From positions 1,608,668 through 1,672,667 of the forward strand of contig WBVU01000011.1 in NCBI GenBank assembly GCA_009192285.1: DNA of 64,000 nucleotides. The letters run 5' to 3'. The notes beneath the pieces were generated by a model, which saw nothing but the letters and a program-made list of their open reading frames with translations, did no database searches and was not told the origin of the DNA. This DNA is from Morchella semilibera. Its lineage: Eukaryota > Ascomycota > Pezizomycetes > Pezizales > Morchellaceae. The position numbers and the translations under genes are program-made. Below are positions 40,253-52,553 of the stretch, one piece after another. Numbering within the stretch: position 1 is the stretch's first letter; every line of letters starts with the position of its first letter.

Positions 40253-42568
40253 TTAGAGGCTTCGGCAATTGGACTTACACCTGTCTCACACCGGCCATCG
40301 GAGGGAGTTTATCCTTTGTCCATTTTTATTCATTCCATTACGTCTACTGCCTGTTCATTTGAAGGTAGATTTTTTGTAGATAAATTTACAAGCACATTAT
40401 TACATTTCTAGCCTGGTGGACAATGCTCTTCTTAAACTAGGTTATTAAGCATGATGAAGGACGGTTCTATTTGCGATAACATAATTAAGTGGGTGTATTT
40501 AGATGATAGCTTAGGCCTAGAAAGACTTGGTAGATAATGCTGTATCGTAACCTTTCCCACGTAGACTCAGTCAATAGAGTAGGCGCAGAAGATAAAGTAT
40601 CAATCAATCAATAGGCACAGAAGATTACACGCGCCAAGACCGAGTGATACTATATGAGCAAACCACCAAGTTATTCGAGGGTACTCATTCACCTAATCGC
40701 GTGTATGTACTGATCGCGTAAAATAATCGACATATCTTGAAATATGTATGTATGAGGAAACAAAAATCATCAACCTCAAGGTATAAACCATATATAGACT
40801 TTGTCCCAAAATATGGCATATATGTGCACTTTGGGGATATTCAGCTCTTTAAAAAATCCCGTACCATATAAACAGCATTGTAATGCGGCATTCTAAAGGC
40901 ATAGATTTCTGCAAGTGAGTACCCCTAGTATAAGGCCGAGTCTTGTCATCTCGCCTTTGTTCTTGCTCCCCTCTAGTTCCTTCACGCAACGTCTCCTCCT
41001 TTTTTTACTCGATAAAATACTACTCACTATCCCCCTATACGGCTCCGTCATGCTTGGGTCTGCAGGTAAGGAACTTGAAACCAGTTAGAACATTTTCACA
41101 CCCAACTCACCTGGTACGCCCAGCTAGACGAGCCGAAATGAGACCAAATTTCTTACTGATGTACATTAAAAATATTCCCTATTTCTATTACTAGCGTACT
41201 GACGGGATGCCGTACTAGTGATCCCACTCCACCTTTTGGTACTGTACATAGATGGATAACAAGTTTGTCCTACTTCTAACAACTACATATATACGAAGTA
41301 AGAGACTTAATTCACCACATGTATGTCCCTGACAGTCTGATCCTACGAGTACAAATACTAAAGTAGATATCTTATTTTTAGCAGTCAACATAAGCATTAG
41401 CTATTAGTTACTATTTTGATTTTATAGCCCATTATTACTTGAGATGTATCAATCATGGCTTCCACTACCTTTGGTGTCTCGATACTGCTATTGTCAATGC
41501 ATTATCTTATATTGCATCGTCAATATTGAAGATGGTGTAATGGTAAAGTATTTGATGTCCCACCGCGAGCCTAGGGAATAAGCTCATCGCAACCGGACTT
41601 CCTATCAATCACACATCTAAGGGGTGTTCATTGAAACATTTGCCTGCCATTAGGTTACATACCGGAACCCATACCCGTACCTTTAAGACTACTTACCCAG
41701 ACGCGGTAATATTATTCTTTTTTTACAAGACCTATCTTTATGGACACTATTCTGACATATATCACAGCAAAAAGCGGTCATATTATGTTAGAACTGTGGT
41801 AAACTACAAAATAGCAAGAGTATCATTGACTCGAGGCTTGGGCGAGACATGTGGCGCACACGCATCAATATTTGCCCCTCCAAGTGGGGACAGTAATCAA
41901 TAGAGGGATATTGTGGTAGAAACAGAAAAGGGGTTTTCGGTGAAGATTTATCTACTAGATTATGTCAACGATGCTCGTATTCCTCCAACTTTTAGTTGTT
42001 CACGAGGACTGTGGCTAGGCACTAATGATTGATTAACTGAGTCCAATCGCGCATTTCTAGGCGCATACTTTGTGTGCCGCCCCGTAGGGAAACGCTGTAC
42101 CACATCAAAGTAAAGACGGTGGAAATTTGATTATGATTCAACTGGAAAATACCTCAACTGAAAGAAAGGAAAAAAAGGGGGGGGGGATCCAACTGCACTC
42201 CAGGAACAATATAGCTGTGAATATATCCGCCCTAACTGGAGGGGAAAGGCGAGGGTCCAGTGGTCCTATAATTGACCAGACTGAACAATTCTCATGTCCA
42301 TAAACCATGGGGTAGAAACAAGCGGTTGCGGGTGGGTGGATCTCTCGTCGATTTAGTAGAGAGAAGCAGAGCCTCAAAGCTTGGTGATGGCCTGTGCACA
42401 GGTTGAGCCGGGTAAGTTCTGAGAAAGCTTTGGAAAGTTTCATGCAAACCTCCGGACAACGTCTTGGTGAGCTTGCTACGAATAATATACCCCCCCTCAA
42501 ATCCATTCAGATACCCCCCAGTACCACATTCGCCACTTTCAACATATACCAGAAGGCCATAACTCATC
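40253..42568. other. Intergenic spacer, DOA4 to LUC7
   Basis: 2.3 kb with no supportable gene. Open frames are short, AT-rich and unlike any family. The LUC7 promoter lies in the last few hundred bases. Confidence 0.55.
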
Positions 42569-43760
42569 ATGGCAGCAGGTTTGTCGCCCCCCATTGCTGA
42601 CTTCCTACAGCATTTTTGACTAATTACCGATGCGCAAACAGAGCAACGCAGGCTCCTAGAACAGGTAAACCCCGACTTTTTAATAGTTACGCGTAACATG
42701 GCACAATTCTGATACATTCCTAGTTGATGGGCACGCCCAACCAAACAAACTCATCGGTACCTTTCACTGACCCCTCTGTCTGTCGAAGTTTTCTCGTAGG
42801 AACCTGTCCACACGACCTCTTCACGAATACCAAGGTATATATTTTGGCCCTTCTGCTGTCGCTGCCATTATCTTTGGCGGGTTCTAACAACCGTAATAGC
42901 AAGACCTAGGGCCTTGTAAAAAGACACACCTCGAAGCCCACAAGCAGGAATACGAGCGCGAAAAGAAGAACCGCGAATTTGGATACGAGTATGACTACCA
43001 GCGCGATCTTCAACGCTACATCGACGAGTGTAACCGACGTATAGATGCTGCGCAACGCCGCCTTGATAAAACACCTGACGAGATAACCAAGACGAACTCA
43101 CTGCTCAAGCATATTAGCGATCTAGACAGCTCGATCTCTACCGGGCTACAGGAGGTAGAGGTGCTTGGTGAACAGGGTCAGGTAGCGAGAGCGCTAGAGG
43201 AGTACCACAAAGTTAAAGTCGCGAAGCAAGAAAAAGACAATAAAGAGAAAGAGTTGAAGCAGCTTTCAGATAGTGCAGGGCCTAGCGGCCATCAAAAGCT
43301 CCAAGTCTGCGATGTCTGTGGCGCGTATCTTTCTAGGCTGGATAACGATCGCCGTCTAGCGGATCATTTTTACGGAAAGGTAACCTCCCAATCATTAGAT
43401 CATATTCAAATAGGATGCTAATTATAATACTCCGGACAGATGCACTTAGGCTATGCGCAAATGCGAAGCACTCTCAAGAAGCTCCAAGATGACCTTGGGA
43501 GCCGTGGCCCGCCTCCAGGGCATCATGGCGGAGGAGGACGGGAATTCCGTTCGGACGACAGACATGACGGGGGAGGTTACAGCAGAGACGGTCCTGGAGG
43601 CTACCGCGGAGGCGGTGGTGGTGGATTTAGAGGCGGGAGAGGCGGTGGTTATAGGGGAAGTAGAGGCGGGGGCGGAGGTGACGGGTGGGGCGGCCGTGGT
43701 AGCTCCGGTGGTGGTGGAGGGGGGTATGGTGGAAGAAGAGGTGGCGGCAGTGGATGGTAA
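42569..43760 (+). CDS. LUC7: Luc7, U1 snRNP splicing factor
   Basis: Luc7 helps U1 snRNP choose 5' splice sites. The first exon is only about 10 nt (ATGGCAGCAG, 42569-42578). It splices to give MAAEQRRLLEQLMGTPNQ, the invariant Luc7 start. The first zinc finger (CCCH) is CRSFLVGTCPHDLFTNT followed by CKKTHLEAH after an intron whose acceptor restores QDLGPCKK. A coiled coil covers FGYEYDYQRDLQRYIDECNR and LLKHISDLDSSISTGLQEVE. The second finger (C2H2) is CDVCGAYLSRLDNDRRLADH, then FYGKMHLGYAQMR. The C-terminal tail is an RGG/glycine-rich domain in place of the Arg/Ser tail of animals, ending GGGSGW. There are five exons. Identity is secure. Confidence 0.95.
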
Positions 43761-44059
43761 AATTCCAAACTGTCTTGCGTTCCCTCCTATATTCACGTTT
43801 TCACCGGAATGTAACACTATAAATGTTTCTCTCCCTTTACTTTCTTTTCTTTAGTAAGATTTGGCGCACCTTGGGGGGTGGGTCGGTCTTATTTTCCCCA
43901 GTATAATGTCCCCCTAGCTATGAAAAGGCTTTTTAAGCAATTATCTCCCCACGAAACATGTAATAAACTAGATGTTTCGAACCTCAAACTAACTCCGTGC
44001 CTGCAATTTGAATATAACATACATGATTAATCATCCAAGGGAAAACAATGCTTATAGTA

Positions 44060-45559
44060 TCAAGAAGCCGACTCAACTTGTTCCGCCCATGAATCCCCAC
44101 CGACAGCAGGGGACAGTGGAGTCAAATTATCCTTGGCATGGTTTTTGGTATCCAAACCGTCTATTGCGGGAGTCTTTTCGTGGGCTATTACTTCTGAAGA
44201 TGCTTTATTCTCTACAGGAGCTTCGCCTTCTGTTGATATTTCCCCTTCTGCGGGGGTCTTGGTATCCACGGGAGGCTGACCTTCCGCGCTTGTAGATGGA
44301 TTGTTGGTAAGTGGTGCGTCGTTTTCGGCAACTTTATCTTGAGTAGTCGGTATACCCGCAGCGGCCTCGTCCTTGGATACTGCGGGGAGGGCAGGCCATT
44401 CTTGTGTTGCATTTGGGTTCCTGGGCGCTCCCCTAGATGTTGCTCCCCCCCTGTTAGGGCCCTGAGCTCCGCGTTGACCGCCAGAGGGACTACGGAAACC
44501 GCCTGGAGGACTACGGAAACCGCCTGGAGGACTACGGAAACCGCCTGGAGAACCACGGTTACCGCCTGAAGAGCCGCGGAAACCATCCGGAGAACCATGG
44601 GAAACAGGAGAACCACGTGTAAGGTCGACACCCCCGTGTGCGCCTCTACGAAATTGAGAAGACCCTCTTTTTGGATTATAGTCCTCTTCTGTTTTTGTTG
44701 AGTCCCATTCACGACTATTAACGGCGTTGAGTTTCCTTTGCCTATTCTTCTCTCGCTCGTCGCTATCAAAGAGTTAACTAGGTTCCCGAGTGATATTACG
44801 TGAATGACCGGATTAGACATACTCGAGCTCTTTCCTGCTCCTTTCTTGCTCGACTTTCTTCTTTCGCTCATAAATCCTCTTAGTGGCATCTGCCTGCCTT
44901 CGTGCCTCTTCCTGTACCTGGAAAGAGTTTTCATCCTCTTCAGCCTTTCGGCGGCGCTCAATGAGGCGCTCATCGTTGAGTTTTACACGTGCCATACGCT
45001 CCGTAAGCTCCTCCTCTGTAAGTTTGGCCTTTACTTATTTAGTTGTTGAAAAGGTAGGGTTTAGGGTGGGGGGACAAGGTATTATGGGAACCATTCATAA
45101 ACCAGCGGTAAGGTGCGAATAATAATAAATGTACTTGCGGAGATGGCTCAAATACCTTCTTCACACCACCAGAAAGGGTTCGGTCCTGCTTTTGCTACCC
45201 AGTCGATTGGTCTGTTAGAAAGACTTTATAGAGCCACCAGAAGCGACTCACCTGTTTTATGGCATCCTTGGACTCTGCAGCCGGGCCACCCGGCGCACCC
45301 TCTGCGGCCTTTGCCTCTTTTTGCGGGTTTCTTTGATCTACGCTTCTCGGTTGCTTTGCCAAAAAGTCAGCGTCGTTTGTGTAGAGCTATAAAAGCGTTC
45401 ATTAAAAAGCGCGATTCGTACAAGACCACCTCTCCCTCCTCTACCCCTCGAAGAAAAGGCCCGTGGCTCAGTGGGCGCACTCGGGGGCGGGTGCTGGGGA
45501 GCTGAAATCTCGCTTTCAAATAGGTCTTCTGCTTCACGAGTTTGTGCAAAATCGTCCAT
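44060..45559 (-). CDS. Conserved RGG/Gly-rich coiled-coil protein, probably RNA-binding
   Basis: I recognise this only as a conserved fungal-type protein. The start ATG at complement 45559 gives MDDFAQTREAEDLFESEISA, then an SSRGRGGRGG box. Later exons give DADFLAKQPRSVDQRNPQK, DRTLSGGVKK, and a charged helical stretch, MARVKLNDERLIERRRKAEE and VEQERSRKELEY. Then come REKNRQRKLNAVNSREWD, a tandem GGFRSPP repeat (three exact 21-bp units at 44487-44549), TQEWPALPAV, and an acidic tail ending DSWAEQVESAS. Arg/Gly boxes and the basic helical region suggest binding to RNA, as in SERBP1- or eIF4B-like proteins. No folded RNA-binding domain is visible. At least five exons. Confidence 0.72.
44487..44549 (-). 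repeat. Three exact 21-bp tandem repeats in coding sequence
   Basis: Three identical copies of a 21-bp unit, followed by diverged copies to about 44600. They code a seven-residue Gly-Phe-Arg-Ser-Pro-Pro-Gly repeat. Confidence 0.9.
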
Positions 45560-46306
45560 AATTACTTGTGTAGATAGAGATAGGTATAGGACGAGAATGA
45601 TGATTGGGGGTGGGCAGCTCCTTGTTGTTTATTATATATCCTACGAGTAGAATGGTGATTGATACTATGGTTTTGCAATAGCGGTGGTGATGCAACGCGT
45701 CGGGTGCCTTAAAGTACGGTTGCGGGGTTATGTTAAATCATCTTGCTAATGGAGGGGCTCCCGATTCTGTTTACCCGGCCTGAAAGGTACATGTATGTAG
45801 ATTGCCATTAATTCTAGGTACAGACTATGGCATACATTTCCTACAAGTATAAGGGTCCGACGCAGTAAATTTGATACATGTATGTTGCGGGCCTGCGTCT
45901 CTGTCATCTTATTCCAAACCCTAACCCTACAATGCCCTTCCTTCAAATGATCATTTGGAAGCCTTTGCACAAAATAGCTAGATCTGGATACCGGCCAATC
46001 AACAAATATATATGTATGTACCTGCATGACATCATTTTATAACCGCCTGTCAGATTATATTTAGGCGGCTGTGCTCTTTTTGTTTGTTTGTTTGTTTGTT
46101 TGCGGCTCTGGTATCACCAATATTTCTTCTGCACAGTTTATTAAGTGAACCCCTTCCACTTTCCGTACGAAATTTTCCAAGATCTGATATCGGCCATTCA
46201 TTAGCAGCATAAAAATGCATAAGTAGCGCCTGCCTGATTAATACTGCCGCGATCCTGTTATTATCGAAGAAACAAATAATAAAAACGTCCAAATCAATAT
46301 ATCAGT
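45560..46306. other. Intergenic with TTTG microsatellite
   Basis: No gene is seen. TACATGTA occurs at 45788 and 45875. A (TTTG)n microsatellite is at 46078-46103. Confidence 0.6.
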
Positions 46307-47863
46307 TTATTCCCAGTCTTCTTCGCTGCTTGCATCATCTTCTGAATCGTCGTCATCCCCCTCTTCTCCATCTGGTTTGGATATCTAGAAACCTGTTAGG
46401 ATTTATATCTAAGAGTAGACAAAGAGGTACAAATATACCTTTGCTGCCTTAGGACTACTCGTAGCTTGGCTTGGGGCTTTTGATGGAACTCCCGAGACTA
46501 CATCGTAGCTCGATTCACTATCGGGCTGTGACGTTACATCAATAGAATTTTTTGGCTTTAATAATTCTTCCTTAGGGATCAAAGTCTCTGTAGAAGCTGT
46601 CGGGGCGGTTTCCATTTTATCGGTCGGGGCTAAAGCAGCAGTCGAAACACCAGCTGGGGCAGCAGAAGCAGTACCAGCGAGCTTTGATGCCCCCTTTGAA
46701 GAATTGGGCACCCCTTCATCCGAACTATCTTCCTCATCATCCTCGTCCCATGCCACTTCTTCTTCGTCAAGGGTAGTGGCACCTATCTAATCAGTTTATG
46801 GCCCACACGCAAAATACTAGGTTTTGTTTTTACCTTTGAGCAGTTCCTTCCTCTTTTGTTCCTCCATGTCTAGTTCATTTCTTAGAAAGTAATATCTCCT
46901 CCAGAAGTCTCCGTACTGTACTGAATCCGGGACAAGTTTCTCCATGGTACTCCTTAGTTCAGGATATTTCTCTAGGTCAGAAGCGATTTGCTCTGTTTTT
47001 TTGTCTGCAGAGAAATCCTTTGACCATTCTACAAACGTCGGTTCGCTAGAGTCTGTTTTGAAAAGTCCCAGATTTCCATGCAAAAGATGGAGCTGAGCGT
47101 CAAGCCTAGTCGAGCTATACACACTCCAATTTGAGTATCGTCCCTCTGTAAAGGATGGGGGTAACTTACTATATTTGTCTCTTACCCTCCTCCCCTTTTT
47201 GCTCAAACACAATCTCTTTCTCCCTAACCGTTTCATCGCTTCCTTCTGGTGGTCTAATAGTAACAGCCTCTTTCAAGAAGTTACCAATATTTGTTCCAAA
47301 CCTAAGTAGGTACTCGTCGGCCCTGGCCTCAGCTGCCTCGATCTCCGAGATTCTCTGCGCAGCACCCTTCTTTAACTTTGACAATAATCCCTCCTCTGCT
47401 ACAGCTTCCTCGCCCCCCCCGGCTGCAACTCCGCCCTTTGGCGCCCCTCCTGTCTGCCTTTCTTTCTGAGCTCCAGTTGAGGGTGCCCCGCTCTGGTTGA
47501 TTGAAAGCGATCGAGTCCGATTAACTATTTCTGACCTGACAACACTGAAACCCTTTGAGGCCTGTTCTGCTCTTGTGGCAGCCTCCTTCTTTCCGACTTC
47601 GTAATAGGATTCGCCCTGTTTATTTCATCAATATACCCGTCTTACTAGCCGGGTGCTTGTAAGAGAGGAAGACTAACCTGCTTTTTTACAGTTCCGATAA
47701 AGCTTCCAAACTTTGCACCCCATGGAGAAGCCGATATGGCCCTGTAAGCCTCCTGAAACTCCTCATTCAACGATTCCTTCGGCCTCTCCGGATCTTTTCC
47801 TTTTCCGTTGCTCGGTTCTGATGCGACGGCCTCCTCTTGTATGTGATCATATGCAAACTCCAT
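46307..47863 (-). CDS. BSD-domain protein (Dos2-like)
   Basis: Likely start at the ATG at complement 47863, giving MEFAYDHIQEEAVASEPSN; the frame is open further upstream. Then come EAYRAISASPWGAKFGSFIG, VGKKEAATRAEQASKGFSVV, and a Gly/Ala linker. A helical segment follows: KLKKGAAQRISEIEAAEARA and YLLRFGTNIGNFLKEAV. The BSD domain contains SADKKTEQIASDLEKYPELR, then YGDFWRRYYFLRNELDMEE, with the paired aromatic residues of the fold. The tail is acidic and Ser/Ala-rich, ending DDASSEEDWE, as in yeast Dos2-type proteins. The function of this family is poorly known. Links to ubiquitin metabolism or to membranes (SYAP1-like) have been suggested for relatives. Identity of the domain is good; a specific role is not claimed. 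Confidence 0.82.
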
Positions 47864-48716
47864 GACAAGAGCCAAGTATTTTTCCTCGGTGATGTTCTCG
47901 TAGGTGGTGAGGCGCTGATTGTTATCAGAAACCTAGCTCGAGGGGTAGTTACTGATTGGTATTAGCGTCACATGTCTGTAGTCAAACCTACATGTAAAGT
48001 ACATAGTCTGCTGCAACAACCATCCACACTGCCAGTGTCACAATGTACCTAAGCCGAGGCCATTGAGACTCCCCTTCATGTAATTGTTCTACCCGTCTAT
48101 TATCCCTAACTATTATACCTATTAGACTCACTTATGGGGGTATATCCCACTCGAACTCGACGTTGCCACCAGTTACGCCCATAAATGCCTATCACTGACT
48201 AGTGTTGTAACATTAGAAACCTTAGGCCAACCATCACTTTTGGTCAAATACGGTATCGTGAAAAACTTCCGGATTAAATCGGAGTTTCAACCATTATACC
48301 ATAGCAATGCTGTAGCAATACCGCTTTCCTGGTACATACTGTAGCTGCAGGGTTCTTTCTACTAGGCCGGCAAACAGCACTTCTCAAAAGTGATGCTTGG
48401 CCTAAAGTCTCCAACAATTTAAAGCAGCGAGAACAAGCATAACACATACGTGCATACATGTATTACCGTGCTGCAATAACCAGTGATTTTTAAACTAATA
48501 GTGAGTAACATCAGAAATTGATTACAAAGAAAAGAAAAAACAAAGAAGAAAAAGAAAAACTTAGTACATAGCTCTTCCTCGACTACCTCATATCTCATCT
48601 TGACTACCAATATCATATCAATCATTTCCATCTGCCATCACGTCTATATGCTGCGAAACACACTAATGAACAATTATTGCAACTAATTTTCCCTACAAAC
48701 ATTCTCATAAAAACAT
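47864..48716. other. Upstream of BSD gene and ArfGAP 3' flank
   Basis: No gene is seen. TACATGTA occurs at 47989 and 48455. It is AT-rich toward 48500-48700. Confidence 0.5.
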
Positions 48717-50581
48717 TTATTTCCATACGTTCCCGAACAGATCATCCTGACCAAACCCTGTTGTCTGTAGTGGTGCCCCTGAAGTTGCAGCTCCTCCAGT
48801 GCTAAATGCGCCCCATTCATCATCTTCAGTGCTCTTTGTAGGCGCCATAGACGAAATTCCTGTCACTGAAGTATGTGGTTTACTAATTGATGTTGTCGCC
48901 GGTGAACCCCACGCATTGGTGGCAACGCTAGCACCCCCTATTGACGTTCCCCAGGCAGACTCATTGTTTGAGGCCGTAGAAATTGTCGCAGCAGGTGCGG
49001 CCCATGCATTCGCATCAAATGAGAACTGCGGCGTGGTTGGCTGTTTAGGGGCAGCAGTATTACTGGTAGTCAAGTTAAATGTACTCATGGTGGACATGGC
49101 CGGAGCTGCGGGTGCAGGTGTCGAGGAAAAATCAAACAAATCATCCATTGCAGACGAGCCACTCGGCTTTGAATACATTGATTGCTTTGTAGACGTCGAA
49201 GAACCAAAGAATCCGTTACTTGAAGTAGGAGATAGTTGAGAACCAGCTGAGGATTTCATCATCCCAGCCGTTAGGTTTGCAAATGGAGAAGGCTTGGGCG
49301 CTACCGGTTGGGCAATTGGTACGGTGGATATGGAAGGGCCTGTACTTTGTGAAGAAAACCCAAGCCCCCCAAATGCGTCATTGAGATCCCCGAGACCTGA
49401 GGATGCCGAATGTTGGTGGCCCGAAGGCTGCGCCATGCCGGAGAATGAAGAGCTCTGGGCATGTTGGGGTCGAGGCTGCGGCTTCGAGGCATATAGAGAG
49501 AGGATTGACCTGTTCAGGTCAGGCCGAGATGAGGCGGTGTTTGTGACCGGATTTGAATTTACGGAAGCTGGGCGAGCTGGAGTAGGGTCTGACGATCCAA
49601 AGAAATCCAAACCCAAAAGAGAATCAGCTGGCTTTGTAGATTTTGGCGGGGCGGGAGCACTCTTTGGAGGAGGCTGGTTTTTGTTTCCTGGAGGCGCGGT
49701 AGTAGACCTCGGCAGCTCCATTGGAGAAAGGTCATCGAAGAGGTTGATATTTTGCTGTTGCTTCAGCGCTTGTTGTGGCGTGGGTGGGGAGGTTTGCCTG
49801 TTCTCCAACTTCTGCTGGACAACTTTCAAAGGCTTAGATGACGAATTAGCAGGGGGAACTATGTAGGAAAAGAATGAGCTACCAGATTATCCTCTTCTCC
49901 AGAGTCATCGAGGGTAGATGGGTCAGGCATTCCGCCTTCCATAACCCATCTTTTTGCATCATATTTCGTGCGTACAAAGTTTTCAATTTTCCTACTCCGG
50001 GTCAGATCTTGCGCCCAATCAATCCTAAGGGTCCCGGCGAAAGGTACGTACGCTTCTGACGGCACGTGCCCCGGTGCAAGATTTGCTTCCCAGTACCTGG
50101 CATAACTGTTAACCATTATTGTGTATATGAGCGTGTTTAGCTATTCATACTTATTCGCCTTAGTATTTCCCCACTTCAACATGTTGGCCAACTGTTCATC
50201 CGTCCATGTGTCAAGGTCCACAGATTTAACTATGATTATAGCAACATTAGTTACTGTTGAGAGTAGCTTCAAAAAGAGCTCCAAAAGAGCTTTATACCTT
50301 TGCTGATATGAGTGCCCATGCCTCGATGTATGCCGGAGCATCTATACAGCTTCGATGTTAGTATCTATCCACAATGACAAGCTTCACAATATGAACACTA
50401 TAAGCAACCTAATACATATGAAAAGCCCCAAATTCCAGCTAGCCCATCTGGGGAGCTTGTTTCTCTTGCAATCAGCGCATATTTTGTTTCCAGGTAACTT
50501 AAGTAGTGATTTAATGACAGCCTGATTTGCAGCGGCTTTGTCGGCAGCTTTGGCAGCAGCAGAATTGGGGCGCCGAGACAT
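48717..50581 (-). CDS. AGE2: ArfGAP of the AGE2/SMAP type
   Basis: A GTPase-activating protein for Arf, acting at the trans-Golgi/endosome. The start ATG at complement 50581 gives [20 protein letters not shown]. The ArfGAP zinc finger has [20 protein letters not shown] spliced to [18 protein letters not shown] with the catalytic Arg, then [18 protein letters not shown] and [12 protein letters not shown]. The rest is a long Ser/Pro/Thr-rich disordered tail of about 380 residues. It has short acidic-hydrophobic motifs ([21 protein letters not shown]) of the kind that bind clathrin and adaptor appendages. Total about 560 residues, longer than yeast Age2. Several introns interrupt the zinc-finger region. 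Confidence 0.92.
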
Positions 50582-51700
50582 GCTTGAGTTATGGCGAGAC
50601 GTGAGATGTGGGAAGGGAAGTTTAGGGAAATGCTCAGGGCTGCTATATAAAGGTATTAAAGCGTAAAGTTTGATGATCCTTCAGGGTGTAGGAGGTTCTT
50701 CAGCGTTAGTGTTGCCAGAAATGGGGTTGACCCTCCTTTTTTTTCCTTGTTTCATAGAGGGGACACCACGACGGCGTCGTGAAGATTGTTTAGTAAGCGA
50801 TTATAGACTTGGCATGATTATGTGGACGTAGGAGATGAGGTAACTTATCAGTCAGCGTATATACTGAAGTTGCACAGCTTATTTACTCCATAGAATGGAG
50901 ATACCAAATAAGCAACTCAGACTCACTTTCCCATTACACATATCTATAGGCGTCTCCAAAAATTGGGTTTCAACAAACACCGTTTATCAAACTGTCCCTT
51001 AACATTTGATACCAGGTATTATCTCTGAATATCTCCGTGCAGAGATCAGCCTCATATATTTCTTTAGTGTCCACCCGGAAAGGCCCTTATATTCTCGCCG
51101 CCGGGTCATACAAAAACGGTAATTGATCTGTATACCACAAAATAGTGAGCTCTTGCTAGCTACAACCACCCGCCATGGTTCTCAAATCAGCCGCGAGAGT
51201 AATGTAGATGTAGGTGTTCTGTCCGTTGTCAGGTAATCATGTAGCATGAGTACATGCCTTATGTCAATGACAGGCTTTAATAATATAAACGATTTCCTTG
51301 GGTACCCTTGTGGTCACAGCCAGAGAGACCTATTCATGGTACTGGGGATCTTCTAGGTCACTCGGGTTCCAGCCCTTCCGCCCAAGAATTGATTGACTAT
51401 AGTAGGCACTTGGCAATACTCGCCTACCATAAAGCGTTAGAACGAAAGTCTCCCGCCGTTCGGAAAAGATCCATAATTTTTTTTCCCCCCAGTTAGGTGT
51501 AACGGGCTAACAGCAAACAGCTGTCCTCTTGCATCTTGTGTTAATTGTCTTCCTCTTCTCTCCCTCCCCTTTCCCCCTTCTTCATCAGTCTCCATCTACT
51601 TAGACACTCTCACTTTCTCACTTACCATATTATCCACAACATTCTTTCGACAATCCAACTAGACAATCCGTCACTTCCTTCAGCTTCAACATAAATCGCT
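50582..51700. promoter_or_regulatory. Divergent region between AGE2 and CYB5
   Basis: About 1.1 kb between two divergent start codons. A C/T-rich tract at 51541-51620, upstream of the CYB5 start, is typical of strong ascomycete promoters or 5' UTRs. No gene is supported. Confidence 0.55.
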
Positions 51701-52553
51701 ATGTCTGACACTACACCTACTTTTACTCTTGAGCAGATCAAGGAGCACCAAACTAAAAAGGTATAACCAAGTTCGTTCCGCCAGGGTTTCTACTCGGGGG
51801 CCTTTGCGCTCTAACTAACACTCCCATCTGCGACCAACAGGACTTGTGGATGGTTATTCACGATAAGGTTTACTCGATATCTGGTTTCGTCGATGAGCAC
51901 CCGTACGTGATTCAACTCCTTATGCGCGGCGGTACACTATAAATATTCTGCTAACATCGCTTTTCGTGCAATAGAGGTGGCGAGGAGGTCTTGATGGATG
52001 TTGCTGGGGTGGATGCTACTGAAGCTTTTGAGGTGTGTTCTTTTGTCACAAATTTGGCAGTTTTTGATTTAATATTGAACATATACTCATCCTGGTACCA
52101 ACTACAGGACGTTGGGCATTCGGATGAAGCACGTGAAATTCTGACAGGACTTTTTGTTGGGAATCTGAAGAGAAGTGTACGTATTTGGCAGACATATCTA
52201 CTTTCGTTGGCATCTCGGCACCGCTTACAAAAAAAATGTTTAGCCGTCCGACAAGAAGCCTGCCGCCTCCACATCAAAACCTACGGCAGCGCAATCATCA
52301 TCGGCAAACGCTGGAGTGTATGTTCCCATTCCCCTACACCCGCTCCCAACCCTGTAACAGAAATGCTCGGCTCTAACATCTACCGACAACCCAAACCCCA
52401 TCCCTATCCACACCACCACTATCATTATCGTATCACCCTTCCTAGAAACATGGCTAACATCTTCTCTATAGCGCTTTCAATGGTTTCCTTGCTGTTGCCG
52501 CCGTCGGTGTTCTGGTGGTTGCCCTACAAACTCTATACCTAAGATGGACTTGA
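51701..52553 (+). CDS. CYB5: Cytochrome b5, tail-anchored
   Basis: An ER electron carrier for desaturases, P450s and sterol synthesis. Exons: 51701-51760 ([20 protein letters not shown]), 51841-51902 ([20 protein letters not shown]), an exon from 51975 ([19 protein letters not shown]), one from about 52109 ([20 protein letters not shown]), one from about 52240 ([20 protein letters not shown]) and a final exon ending at 52553. The heme ligands are the His in DEHPGG and the His in DVGHSDEA. The Pro codon of HPGG is split by an intron. The last exon codes the membrane anchor, [19 protein letters not shown], ending RWT. About 138 residues. Five introns in a small gene. Identity is certain. Confidence 0.96.

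Noticed and set aside
41520-41605. GGTGTAATGGTAAAG resembles a tRNA D arm
   Set aside because: There is no T arm or B box downstream and no acceptor stem.
43446-43854. Open frames in other phases over the LUC7 glycine-rich tail
   Set aside because: Low-complexity repeats keep all frames open; the RGG frame continues the LUC7 zinc-finger exon.
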